Positions 12,626 to 23,136 of a stretch of DNA of 64,000 nucleotides are shown one piece after another (within the stretch, counting starts at the first letter, position 1; each line of letters starts with the position of its first letter). The notes beneath the pieces were generated by a model that saw only the letters and a program-made list of their open reading frames with translations, did no database searches and was not told the DNA's origin. The translations under genes and the position numbers were made by a program. Source of the stretch: Diospyros lotus (taxonomy: Eukaryota; Streptophyta; Magnoliopsida; Ericales; Ebenaceae); NCBI RefSeq assembly GCF_014633365.1, contig NC_068344.1, positions 11,423,669 to 11,487,668 on the forward strand, read 5' to 3'.

Positions 12626-12882
12626 ATTCATATAACTGATTGGAGAGTTATGAATGAAAATATGACCTTAAAATATGAAATCATATTTTATTATATTTGC
12701 AAAAATTACATCATTAGTCCCATAATTACAATTTTTAGATGCCATCTAAATCTAGCATTAAGGCCCTAATATTAATAGTTATGACTCTCTGAAATGAAGT
12801 AATGCTTGAAAGAAATGGATCATATCCACAAAAATAGCCAAGGGAATAAACAAACTGATGAAAAGAAAGAAGTGTAACCTAC
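12626..12882. other. Older repeat right end and SYF1 intron
   Basis: Non-coding. On the minus strand it starts with the GTAGGT donor at 12882 that follows the SYF1 exon. Confidence 0.45.
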
Positions 12883-13318
12883 CTAGCTATAGTTTACAAT
12901 AACACTCCATTTAATGTGTAGCATTTCTCTGAAGGTGTATTCATTTCCATGCTGAACCTCAAACTCGTTCCATTTGTTCCAGATATCAAGGTCTGATCGT
13001 GGATCTGCAAACTAAGATACATACACATATATCACACGGGCAAGATCGATTTCTCCCAGGCTCTTCTCAAGCTCAGCATATTTCATGCACATGGATTTCA
13101 CATATTTCTCTAAAAGACTACAATCTATAGTTTGTTCATATATTTCCCTTATTTTTGGAACCCCAAATATCTTTGCAACACGAGTTATGTAGATCTCATA
13201 CATGCTTAACTTTTCATGGGGTGGGACTGCCTTTGTAGCTTAATCGTAAACCTTTATTACCTGCTTTGCTGGACCATAGTCCTCTAGTCTAGCATATTAC
13301 AGGTACAATGGCTTTACA
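12883..13318 (-). pseudogene. SYF1: SYF1 pseudogene, HAT-repeat exon
   Basis: The minus strand encodes consecutive SYF1 HAT-repeat text: VKPLYL, stop, YARLEDYG, KVYD, stop, ATKAVPPHEKLSMYEIYITR, VAKIFGVPKIREIYEQ, CMKYAELEKSLGEIDLAR, YVYVS, stop, FADPRSD, WNKWNEFEVQHGNEYTFREM, VNYS, stop, then a GTAGGT donor. Apart from the stops it stays in frame for about 145 codons. All four stops replace Gln. The exon is cut after TGTAA by the solo LTR starting at 13319. Its first 19 bases are at 25404-25422, behind an AG acceptor. SYF1 scaffolds the NTC complex during spliceosome activation, but this copy cannot. Confidence 0.9.
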
Positions 13319-13648
13319 TGTAACGACTCGTTAGTGGGTTCGAGAGATATGTAAGGGAATGAAATATTTGTTTTATTTAAGCCATAATTTTTGAAGGATT
13401 CTGTGTGGTATCTTTTGGTGGGAAGTCAAAGATTTGACTTTGTAAAAAATGGGACCCACGACTAATTACAGCATGTATGTAAAATCGTTATGTGGGTGAA
13501 ATTTTGAGATATTAATTGGAATGGGTGTTTGAGTGTTGTAAATGTTTATATAAATGACATTTCAATTAATTAAGGAAACGAAAAAGGGAGAAAGGACTAG
13601 GAGGTCATATGTAGAATTGTTGAGGGCAAAATGAGAATGGGGCAGTGG

Positions 13649-13657
13649 TATAAAAGG
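13649..13657 (+). promoter_or_regulatory. LTR TATA box
   Basis: TATAAAAGG lies 330 bp into the LTR, just before a CT-rich stretch with TCTCTCC blocks, as in plant TATA plus Y-patch promoters. Confidence 0.6.
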
Positions 13658-14819
13658 ATGCCTTAGAGAGAAAACTAAACTTATTCTCTCCTTTATCTCT
13701 CTCCCGTTCCTCTCTTCTTCCTCCTTTACTCCCAATCTCTTCTTCTTCTACTTGGGGCTTTAAGAAAGGAATTGGTGGCCAAGATTAAGGAGCTTTGGTG
13801 GAGCCTTGAAGGCCGAAGCTTGTGGTGCTTCCTCTTCTTCAAACTCATTCCATAAAAGCAAGGCGAGTTCTCTCTATCTTCTTCTTAAATGGCAAGTTTG
13901 CATCTAGGATCCTTGATGTGGGAAAACTTAAGTCTTTGAAATGCCCATTTGTGGGTGAAAATTTGAAAACCCTTCATTTTGGAAGGGGTTTTGGAGAAAA
14001 CCCGATTGGTTGCGTCTCGTGTATTTTTCTTTGAAATTTCAATTAGCCATTCATATCATCTAGATGGGGACATGTTTCTTCCCATGTTTTCACAAGGAAT
14101 GATGTGTTTGTTGTTAGGATGTAGTTGGTACGAGAAATTGTGTTTATCTTGTTTGTTTTGAGGGCTTTCGGGGTGGTTCTCGACTTCGAACTGTCAACAG
14201 TTTTCGGGAGACTATCGACAGTTTTTGCCCTGTGGAAACTTGCCCATGCTTTATTATTTTAGGCATAACTTTTAGTAAAAAAAAATGGATTTGAGATTAG
14301 TTCGATGCGTTGTAAACTAGACTCGATAAGCTTTGATTTGGCATAGGATTTGAATTGTTTGGACAAGTTTTGAGTGATTTTTTCTTGGTCCAAAAACATG
14401 TTTATATGTTCATGAGAACAATTAGGCATTAATGGCGAGGCGTTAGGAGAATTGAGGATTCGTGATGGGCTTGTTTGAGAATGACGATGTGCCAGTATTG
14501 GGCCATATGGGAACTTGTGTTTGGAGAGCATTATGAAAATATGACTTAAATGGGAAGTTTTTGGGGTTTAAATGTGCATGTAAGGGTTGGTAAATGAGTT
14601 GGGAAGTGGATTGTTTAGAGATGTGAATTGGGAGGTATAATTCATGGATGTTCTTTTATGATGTGTGGATACACCCCTAGAGAAATGATTTGTGAATTTG
14701 GATGTGGAAGAAGATGTCCAAGTATACTCCGTGGTTGTTATTACAATTCTGGGAAGAGATAAGAGGAACTGTATGAATTCACACGCATGTGTAGACTATG
14801 GTAGTAGTATGCACTTGTG

Positions 14820-15142
14820 ATTATGACGCGTAAGACTGTGGGTTTGAGTCCTATATCAGCCATATCTTCTGATGCATAAGACTGCAGGTTTGAGTCCCAC
14901 AACAACCATATCTTATGATGTGTAAGACTGTGGGTTTGAGTCCCACAACAGCCATATCTTATGATGCGTAAGATTATGGGTTTGAGTTCCATAGCAACCC
15001 TATGTTATGATACGTAAGACTTTGGGTTTGAGTCCCACAGCAGCCATATCTTATGATACATAAAACTGTGGGTTTGAGTCCCACATCAACCATATTTTGT
15101 GATGCGTAAGAATGTGGGTTTGAGTCCCACAACAACATATGA
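14820..15142 (+). repeat. 46-bp tandem repeat with a tRNA T-arm-like hairpin, seven copies
   Basis: Each unit has the form GCGTAAGACTGTGGGTTTGAG then TCCCACA, followed by GCAGCCATATCTT. The block GTGGG-TTTGAGT-CCCAC folds as a 5-bp stem with a 7-base loop, the geometry of a tRNA T arm. GGTTTGAGTCC differs from the B-box consensus GGTTCGANTCC by one C to T. There are seven copies at about 46-bp steps. Confidence 0.85.
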
Positions 15143-15152
15143 TACTTGGCTT

Positions 15153-15420
15153 GTGCTAGTGCCGTAGAGTTGAGAGCGGATTTAGGGCACTGCTATGATG
15201 GGGCCACTGCATATGAGGCGTGTGGTATCATAGGTAGGTGCTAGTATTGTAGAGTTGAGAGCAATTTGAGAGCACTGCTATGATGGGGCCACTACATACG
15301 GGGTATGTGGTATCATAATTAGGTGCTAGTGCCGTAGAGTTGAGAGCAGATGGAAGGCACTGTTGTGATGTGGCCACTGCATACCTGGCGTGTGGCATCA
15401 CAAGCAGGTGCCAGTGCTGA
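15153..15420 (+). repeat. 85-bp tandem repeat, three copies plus a partial
   Basis: Units start GTGCTAGTGCCGTAGAG at 15153, 15238 and 15323, with a partial copy at 15408. The spacing is exactly 85 bp. Each contains GGGGCCACTGCATA and GTGTGGTATCATA-like text. Confidence 0.92.
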
Positions 15421-15672
15421 AGAATGGATGGGATTTATAGGCCTAGAGTGGGTTTCCTTATGACATGAATGTGTGATACCGTAAGATAATGGGTGTTGTG
15501 CTTAGAGCATCAGATGAGTCCCAAAGACTATATAGTAGTAAGGCTACCAGAGTGTGCCTTATCCATGTTATGGTAGGAGTTTGTCACTTATGTAGATTAT
15601 ACTGATCTCGGTTATGATTATGACCATGATGTTTCATGTTAGAATTCTACCTATGTTACTTTATGCCATGAT

Positions 15673-15677
15673 CCTAC
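15673..15677. repeat. Target-site duplication CCTAC (CCTAT at the right)
   Basis: CCTAC here and CCTAT at 25002-25006 flank the copia element. They differ by one transition. Confidence 0.75.
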
Positions 15678-17558
15678 TGTTAGTGTAGGTGCTTTAGACC
15701 CAATCAGATTGGGCATGTTGTACACTGACAATTGTAATCATGTTATTATTTGAATAAAGAGTTATTCAAATTCACAAGAAGTCATTCTATTAGTTTCTTG
15801 TTATTATTGTAATAACCGAATGAAACTAGATAGAAGTCCATATGATGTATACTGTGAATAATCTATAAAGATGTGAGATGATGCATCACAGTTTCTAGAC
15901 ATCATTAAACGTCCCAAGTTGTAGCAATGTCAAGAATGGACATTGACAATTGCGGTAAGACTTGTATGTGCTATGTTTTTGCTATGTGATAGCAATGGGG
16001 GTCTCACACCCATAGGCATGGAGATGCCTAGACAAGTACATAGGTGACCAATGTTGGAGAACTTGTCACTGGACACGACTCGCCATGAGAATCTATTTTG
16101 GTTATATGTTGATGGAATTCTCATACGAGATGGGTATAACTAATCCTTGGACCTGAGGTTGTCACGGTCATCTCATAAGAAGACCTATATGCTTTGACAT
16201 CGTTTCGATGGGCCTAGATAAAGGCTGCACGTGGGCGATCGTTGGGCATATCGTGAAGCTTATAGAGATGGGTGCATAACCAAGATGGGACTCGTCTATC
16301 CCTTGATAGAGGATGATGTATCTAAGGCGCCCTCGGTGGATATTCACTTTAAATCCATGGCCATGGTAAAAGAGATCAATAAGGAGTTATTGATTTACTT
16401 TCTATTAAGTGAAGATATCCAGAAGACTGAAGAAAACTCATGTGATCGTTATCAAGCAACACATCGCCATACTTGAGATCACATAAGATATATTGACGAG
16501 AGGATCGAATTACATGGTAACTATGCTCGTGAAAGGTTATTTGTGGTTTATGAATCCTTCTGAATAATTGGGTAGGCATGATGCCTTGCTAGAGGCCAAT
16601 CTTGTCTTATGTGTTTGTACCGACACATTGCCAACATATTCGGAAGCCTAATGAGTCATACGCAATAGGCACGGTCCCTGGCTTAAACCAGGAGAGTGGA
16701 CGTATGGTTAAGTGGGACACTTCGGCAAGAAGTTTTGCCGTCGTAGGTTCTCACGGAAAAAGAACAAATAGACGTAATGACGTCGATATGACGAGGAGTC
16801 GTCATAATGGAAAGAGTTTCCTAAAAATAGCAATTGATTAAATTAGAAAGTAGTTTCTAACTTAATGATTAAATTAGAAAAGAAGATTCTAATTTAATAA
16901 TTTGGGCTTAATTTAATACTTGGGCCAAATAAAGTATTTGGGCTAAATATTAAATTAAATTAAATATTTGGGCTAAATTAGATTTGGGTCAAATATTAAA
17001 TAATAAATATTATATTTGGGCTAAATTAGATTTAGGCCAAATTAGATTTGGGCCAAATATTAAATATTAAATATTTGGGCTTAAATTAGATTTGGGCCAA
17101 ATATTTTATAAATGGATTTGGGCCACTTTAATCTCTAGTTGGACTAGGATTAATGGGCTAGCCCAATCCATGTCCATTAGGGTTTGGAAAACCCTAGGAG
17201 GTTGCCTCCCTATATATAGCCCTTTATGGGATGCCCAAATTAAGCCACTTTTATTTTGTTGGTTTTCAAGAGTTGAAAATCGATTCTTTTACCGTCCATA
17301 CACAAGCCGCGCAAAGGAGAAGGAGCTAACACTCCTATTCCGCTCTCCTTGCCAACGGATGCGTGTCGCGTATCACGAGTTAGAGGCCGGACGCTTGGAC
17401 GGCTTGAATCCGCGAATGACTCGATAATCTAAAGGTTAGATTTCTTTATTTGTTTGTGAATGATTTAATTTCGACGTTGATCCAATCGCCGGGATCGGGG
17501 TAAGGTTCAAAATTTTGAACTACGCTGCTTGCCCCGTAGCGATCTTGCTTTACTTTCA
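15678..17558 (+). repeat. Copia 5' LTR
   Basis: 1881 bp from TGTTAGTGTAGG to TTGCTTTACTTTCA. It has an AT-rich tract of short ATTTGGGCTAAATTA repeats (16860-17110) and a TATA box near 17211. It is 16 bp longer than the 3' LTR because of one extra repeat unit at about 17020-17045. Confidence 0.95.
17211..17219 (+). promoter_or_regulatory. Copia LTR TATA box
   Basis: CCTCCC-TATATATAGCCC. The copy in the other LTR is at 24654-24662. Transcription would start about 30 bp further on, leaving roughly 310 bp of R-U5. Confidence 0.7.
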
Positions 17559-17559
17559 G

Positions 17560-17572
17560 TGGTATCAGAGAC
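17560..17572 (+). promoter_or_regulatory. Primer-binding site for initiator tRNA-Met
   Basis: TGGTATCAGAGAC starts two bases after the 5' LTR. It matches the 3' end of plant initiator Met tRNA, the usual copia primer. Confidence 0.9.
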
Positions 17573-17739
17573 ATCGTCGAAATATTTCAATTCCTTACAT
17601 GCGGATTCGGTTATGTTGTTATTTGTGAAATAATTAAATGATTGTTGCGTTTGTATTTTTGGATTGCAAAACGTTTTTGGGTGAAGGGCAAAAGATCGTG
17701 TATGACACGAAAAAGGGCAAAACGGGGTTCGGGGTGCAT

Positions 17740-18230
17740 ACGGATGCACCAGGGCGTCAAAAAACGCGGCCGAGCGGGGCCCACGTGCGCTGGGCATGAC
17801 CTGGGGCGACCTGGGCTCGCGCAGGGCCCGCCAAGGCGCGGCCGTGCGCCCGCATGGCGCGCCCAGGCGCAGCCGCGCGCGCGCGTATGCACCCCCAGGC
17901 GCAGCCGCGCACGCGCAGGCCCCTCATGCGCGGCCGCGCAAGGCACGGCCGAGCGAGAACGCGACCCGCGCGCGGTCCGCGGGTTCGACCCGCGAGCAGC
18001 GCGCGGCCCGCAGGTGCGACCCGCGCGCGGCCTTGCGTGGCCCGCGCGGCCCCCCAGCTGCCCACGCACAGCTTTGCGCGCCCCGCGCGGCCCCAGTGGG
18101 CCGCGCTCGCCCCCCAGCGGCCCCTGCCGCGCGGCCCATGCGCGCCCAGGCCTGGCAGCATGTTTAACATGCTGCCCAACCGCCTCCCGGCCCCTCCCGC
18201 TCCCTCGGGCTTCGATTTGACCCTTCCCGG
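17740..18230. other. Very GC-rich leader block of the copia element
   Basis: About 490 bp of almost pure G/C with very many CpG, lying between the primer site and gag in otherwise AT-rich DNA. All frames stay open for up to 243 codons because stop codons are rare at this composition. The frames give low-complexity Arg/Ala/Pro/Gly text and no domain. It reads as untranslated leader. Confidence 0.8.
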
Positions 18231-19613
18231 GGGTCCCCGTGAAGCACCCAGGCCGACCCTTCGGTGGCCCAGTGCATTCCGTTCTCTTTGGTGGGGCCCA
18301 GCCAAATTGTTTGGCTATTTTTATTATTTTTATCCGATCCATGAGTGTATGACACTTATGGGCCGTGATTAAAAATGGGTCAGGGCCATTAATTGGGTTA
18401 TTTTTTAATTATTGGGCTGCTAGTGTATGTTTGACATACATTGGTTGATCCAAGGCTTGTTGAGCCTTGTTAGTTAGACTAATGGATGGAGCCCAAGCCC
18501 AACACAATTAAAATAATTTTTTTTTTCCAAAAATATAAAAAAATTTCAATTTATTGAAAGTGTTTCATTAAGATTGAATTAAATGCGACAATTAATTAAC
18601 ATAATCTAAATGAATCAATTAGATTGATTGCATGGGTGTATGGTATGGATCGAGTCGACCATTTATTTTATGTTGGGAATGAATGCTTGTAAATTTAGTT
18701 TTTGAAATAGGGCCTGCGTGTCCTACCTCTCTTATACTCTGATGTACATTCTCTTCTCATCTCACTCCCCCCGAATGTAACTCGGGGTTTCTGATTCTAT
18801 GTAATGTATGTAGAATAGAATAGAGTAGCGATAGTTGTAGTTTGTATGAAGAGCAAGAGATGGAGCCAAATTGAAGACAAGATTCGAAGACCAATGATTG
18901 ATTGAAGAATGTGCTTATGAAGCAAGATGTGATTCTTCACCTAGGTTTGACCCGCTAGCTTCCCTTCTATGGCTCGAGGGGGCTAGCCGTAGTTATCCAT
19001 ACCATACACCGGTTTGAGTCGTTTATTATGCATTATTAATTTGATTAATTGCATGTGATGAGACCTAAGTAAATAAATAATAAATCCCTCATTAATATTA
19101 AGCCAACTTGCCTTCCATCATTATGAAGCATTAGGTTTCTAGCTGGCACTTGATTTGTTGAGTCACTCAAGGTCATGTGTCACCTATGATTCCTATGTTT
19201 CATGGGCCATGAGATGTCCCTGAATGGTGGGTCCGACTTAACTAGAAAAGTGGGGTTTGTTGAGTCACTCAAGGCCTTACTGAGTATAGAGGCAAAGATT
19301 GGGAGTCACATAAGATGTGCTTGGCAATGAGTTGTCAACCCAATGAATCTAGGAGTTGCATGGAGATGCAATTGGTAGCAAGTACCTACCTAATCGATCC
19401 TAGCACAATTTGTTGAGTCACTCAAGGTTGTGCGAGGGGAGATGGGATCCTAGCTCACTAGGAAATCTTCCAACGGGATTTCCCGAGTTATGTCTTGAGG
19501 GTGGCAAACTCGTAGAAAATAGTGGGAGCAATCATAAAATGTTACTTCTTGCGATTTATGATTTCGTAATTCAATATGATTATAATAATATCTCTATCAG
19601 TTGTTGATCCAGA
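18231..19613. other. Copia leader between GC block and gag
   Basis: Non-coding. It has repeated phrases TTTGTTGAGTCACTCAAGG (about 19155, 19258 and 19409) and CCAAGGCTTGTTGAGCC. No ORF in it shows a domain. Confidence 0.5.
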
Positions 19614-20330
19614 ATGTCTGGAAACATGTCGATAAGATCGACACTCGAGGGCAATTATACCTTCAGTGAGACTAATTTCTATGACTAGGAGATCATCTTG
19701 AGGATAGTCCTCACGTATGATAAGATTCTTTATGCGATAGAGAGCTATCTTCTTACGAAGCCACCAGTTAAGGAAATAGTAGCACATAAGGCCTAGGCGA
19801 TGCACAAGGGTGATATGATCATCGCTTGGTATATCATCTTGGCTGCCATGACCCCGAAACATAGGTCGCCACATAAGAGTTATGATGCCTATGAGATCAT
19901 GGCTAGGCTCAAGGATCATCTGTTGAGAAGCATGTCATGGAGATGGTATGTTTTATCAATAGGTTGCCAGAGCTAAACTTGGGTATGGATGCAGAAACTT
20001 ACCCCAAACTTGGTGCTACAGTCCCTCCCTAAAAGTTATGGATAAGACTCTTGGAGAGTAGCTGTCCATACTAAGGGAGACCGAGCTTAAAATTGATTAT
20101 AGGCCAAGGGAAGTGTTCTCTTAGTTGAAGGGCCGAAGGCGCACAAGGGCAAGCCCAAGAGTAAGAAAGCCAAAAGGAAGAAAAGTTCTTCCATAGCGCA
20201 ATTTGGAAAAGTCCAGAAGATCAAAAACCCAAAAGGGCAAAGAGGATGCAATCTATCTCCACCGTGATAAACCGAGAGGTGTAGAGTAAGAAGAGTTCTA
20301 CTCATGACACTTCAGGTATTTATGTTATTG
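19614..20330 (+). pseudogene. Copia gag remnant
   Basis: Opens MSGNMSIRSTLEGNYTFSE and continues as a copia gag (UBN2-type capsid): TNFYD followed by a stop where the family has Trp, IILRIVLTYDKILYAIESYL, then DAYEIMARLKDHL in line. After several stops and frameshifts the Lys-rich tail KGKPKSKKAKRKKSSS precedes the protease. Visible stops replace Trp or Gln. Gag would form the particle shell around element RNA. This copy cannot. Confidence 0.8.
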
Positions 20331-21660
20331 GAATTAATCTATCCACTTCTGATCAGTCCACATGAGTATTAGATACTGGATCTAATGCTCATATTTACAC
20401 TTTCGTGTATGGGCTTAGGAGTACGAGGAGATTAATAATAGGAGAAGTGTACCTACATGTGGGAAATGGATCAAAAGTTGTTCCATTAGTTGTAGGGACC
20501 TATTTATTGGCATTGCCCATAGGACTTGTATTGGAATTACATAACTGTTACTACAATCCTAGTTTGACTAGGAATATAATTTCTAATTCTTGTTTGACAA
20601 GGATGGATTTTCATTTTTATTTAAGGACAACAATTGTTCGTTTTATAAAAATGAGTTGTTTTATGGTAAAACAACAGTACGTAACGGTTTGTATGTCCTT
20701 GATGTTGATACTCCTATCAATAACATAAATATTAAGCGATTTAAATCAGATGATTTAAATAGCACTTATTTATGGCATTGTTGCCTTGGACATATAAATG
20801 AGACTAGCACATCCAACTTGTATAGAGATGGATATCTTAGCACATTTGATTATGAATCATATGGTGCTTGCGAATCTTATTTACTTGGCAAGATGACTAA
20901 GTCTCTTTTTAAAGTAAAGGGAGGCTACATAAGTGCTAGGGTTTGTGCATATTGATGTGTGTGGACCCATGTCCACCCAAGTTAGAGGTGGATATATCTA
21001 CTTCATAACCTTCACTGATTATAGATCATGTTTTGGTTATGAGACATAAATCTAAGGCTTTTGAAAAGTTCAAAGAATTCAGATTTGAAGTAGAGAAATA
21101 AACTAAGAAAAGTATCGAAGTACTTCGATCAGATCGAGGTGGTGAATACTTGAACAGTGAGTTTCTAAATCATCTGAAGCAGAATGAGATTCTCTCACAA
21201 TGGACTCCACTTGGAACACCAGAGATGAATGGTGTGTCTGAAAGGAGGAATATGACCTTGTTGGACATGGTCCAGTCCAGATGAGTCGCGCTGAACTCCT
21301 TATTTCATTTTGGGGATACGCACTCCTCACCGCGATCTTTTTTTTGAACAGGGTTCCAAGTAAATCAGTTACTCAGACTCCATATAAGATATGGAAAGGA
21401 AAGAAGTCAAATCCGTCTTTCCTTAAGATTTGGGGTTGTCAAATTTATGTTAAACATGTTGACAGTAATAAGCTATAACCCAAATCGACGAGATATCTGT
21501 TTGTGGGATATCCAAATGGATATTACTTTTACCACCCATGTGAACAAAAGGTGTTTTGTTGCCAAGCATGTGGTATTCCTTGAGAAGGAATTCTTAGATG
21601 CTGTGGCTAGTGGGAGGAATGTTAAGCTCGAAGAGATTCGAGGCGAACCACAAACAAATA
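20330..21660 (+). pseudogene. Copia protease and integrase remnant
   Basis: The protease site appears as VLDTGSNAHIY (about 20370-20400), with the Trp before it changed to a TGA stop. The GAG-pre-integrase stretch follows: DLRVGNG-like YLHVGNGSKV, then TRNIIS, HCCLGHINE and CESYLLGKMTKS. The HHCC finger lost one Cys (CESY). The catalytic core shows VLRSDRGGEYLNSEF and GTPEMNGVSERRN, with the DDE neighbourhood visible, then LLISFWGYAL and VPSKSVTQTPYKIWKGKK. At least three frame changes break it. Confidence 0.85.
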
Positions 21661-22910
21661 TTTCCCTCTAGGAACCTGAGAAAGATCAGACACAAGATGT
21701 TGTGTCAACTCCCCAACCTTCTACACAAGAACCTCATAGGTCAATGAGGGTTCGTCGCGAGCAAGAGAGATATGGATTTCTCATCTTGGCACATGGAGAT
21801 GTGTTTCTGGTTGAGAACGATGAGCCTACTACCTATGATGAGACAATGTCTGACATTGACTCTGGGTTATGGCAGATGGATGACAAATAGCTTTCCTTAA
21901 AGGAAACCTGGTCGAGGATGTGTATATGACACAGCCTGACAGTTTTGTTACTCATAAACATGCAAATAAGATTTGCAACTTGCAAAGGTCCATTTATGGA
22001 CTAAGGCAAGCATCCTAGAGTTAGAATCAATGTTTTGATGAAAAGATCAAAAAGTTTGATTTTTCACAAAAGGGAAGTTGATCCTTGTGTTTACAAGAAG
22101 GTTAGTGGAAGCGTGGTGGTCCTTTTAGTCCTATATGTGGACAATATATGGCTCATAGGGAATTGTGTTCCCATGATGCAATTAATTAAAATATGGCTTT
22201 CAAAATATTTTCTCCATGAAGGATTTGGGAGAAGCAACCTATATTCTGGGAATAAGGATCTATAGAGATAGATCCAGGAGGTTGCTAGCACTCTCCCATA
22301 GCGTGTACATTGACAGGGTACTAAAGAAGTTTAGCATGGAAGATTCTAGGAGGAGAAGTCTTCCCATGTCACATGGAATACATCTCTCCAAGGCTATGTG
22401 TTTAAAGACACAAGATGAGAGAGATAGGATGAGTCGAGCACAATATGCCTTGGCTATTGGCTCGATCATGTATGCCATGTTATGTACGGGGCCTGATATC
22501 ACATATACTTTGAGCATATGTAGTAGATATCAAGCTGATCTAGATGAGAAACACTGGATTACTGTGAAAAACATTCTTAAGTACTTGTGAAGCACTAAAG
22601 ATATGTTTTTGCCATATGGAGAATAAAAGCATACCATGAAGGGGTTCATGGATGTCAGTTTCCAATTCGACCATGATGATTTTAAATCATGTATAGTCGA
22701 AATTCATATTCTGCCTATATGGCTGGGCCATGAGTTGGAAGAGTTCCAACAAGAGATAGTGGCAGATTCAACAACTGAAGTCGAATACATAAACAACCTT
22801 TGAAGTAGCTAAGGAGGTTGAATGGATCCGTAAGTTCTCTGATGAACTTAAAGTGGTGTCCAGCATTGTTGATCCAATAACAGTTATTGGGACAACAATA
22901 GAGCCATCGC
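21660..22910 (+). pseudogene. Copia RT and RNase H remnant with internal deletion
   Basis: The text jumps from the linker (MSDIDSGLWQ) straight to the RT segment QMD-K-AFLKGNLVEDVYMTQP. About a hundred residues of N-terminal RT are therefore missing, apparently deleted between two short W/Q/M-coding stretches. A 1-base frameshift follows. The catalytic box is LYVDN instead of YVDD. Then come MKDLGEATYILGI, VLKKFSMEDS, SIMYAMLCTGPDI and, in RNase H, a degraded ADSTTEVEY-like site with stops. It cannot be an active polymerase. Confidence 0.88.
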
Positions 22911-23124
22911 GTAAGCGAAGGAACCACGGTCTCATCAACGGACCAAACTTGTATTGCGGCATCACCATATGATAATGAAGATTATCAGCTGAGGTGACAT
23001 ATGTAGAGAAAGTATAGACGGATGACAACATCGTAAATCCCTTAACTAAAACTCTATCCCAGGAGAAACATGAAAGTCATGTTCGATCATCAGGTATAAG
23101 ATACATGAATGATTGGCTCTAGTG

Positions 23125-23136
23125 CAAGTGGGAGAT
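23125..23136 (+). promoter_or_regulatory. Copia polypurine tract
   Basis: AAGTGGGAGAT immediately precedes the 3' LTR, the expected plus-strand primer. Confidence 0.8.

Noticed and set aside
14820..15142. Cluster of tRNA genes
   Set aside because: Only a T-arm-like hairpin recurs. There is no D arm, anticodon arm or acceptor pairing within the 46-bp unit.
17611..18372. Open frames of 123-243 codons on both strands in the GC-rich block
   Set aside because: All frames are open because stops are rare at this composition. The products are low-complexity Arg/Ala/Pro and the block lies in a retroelement leader.
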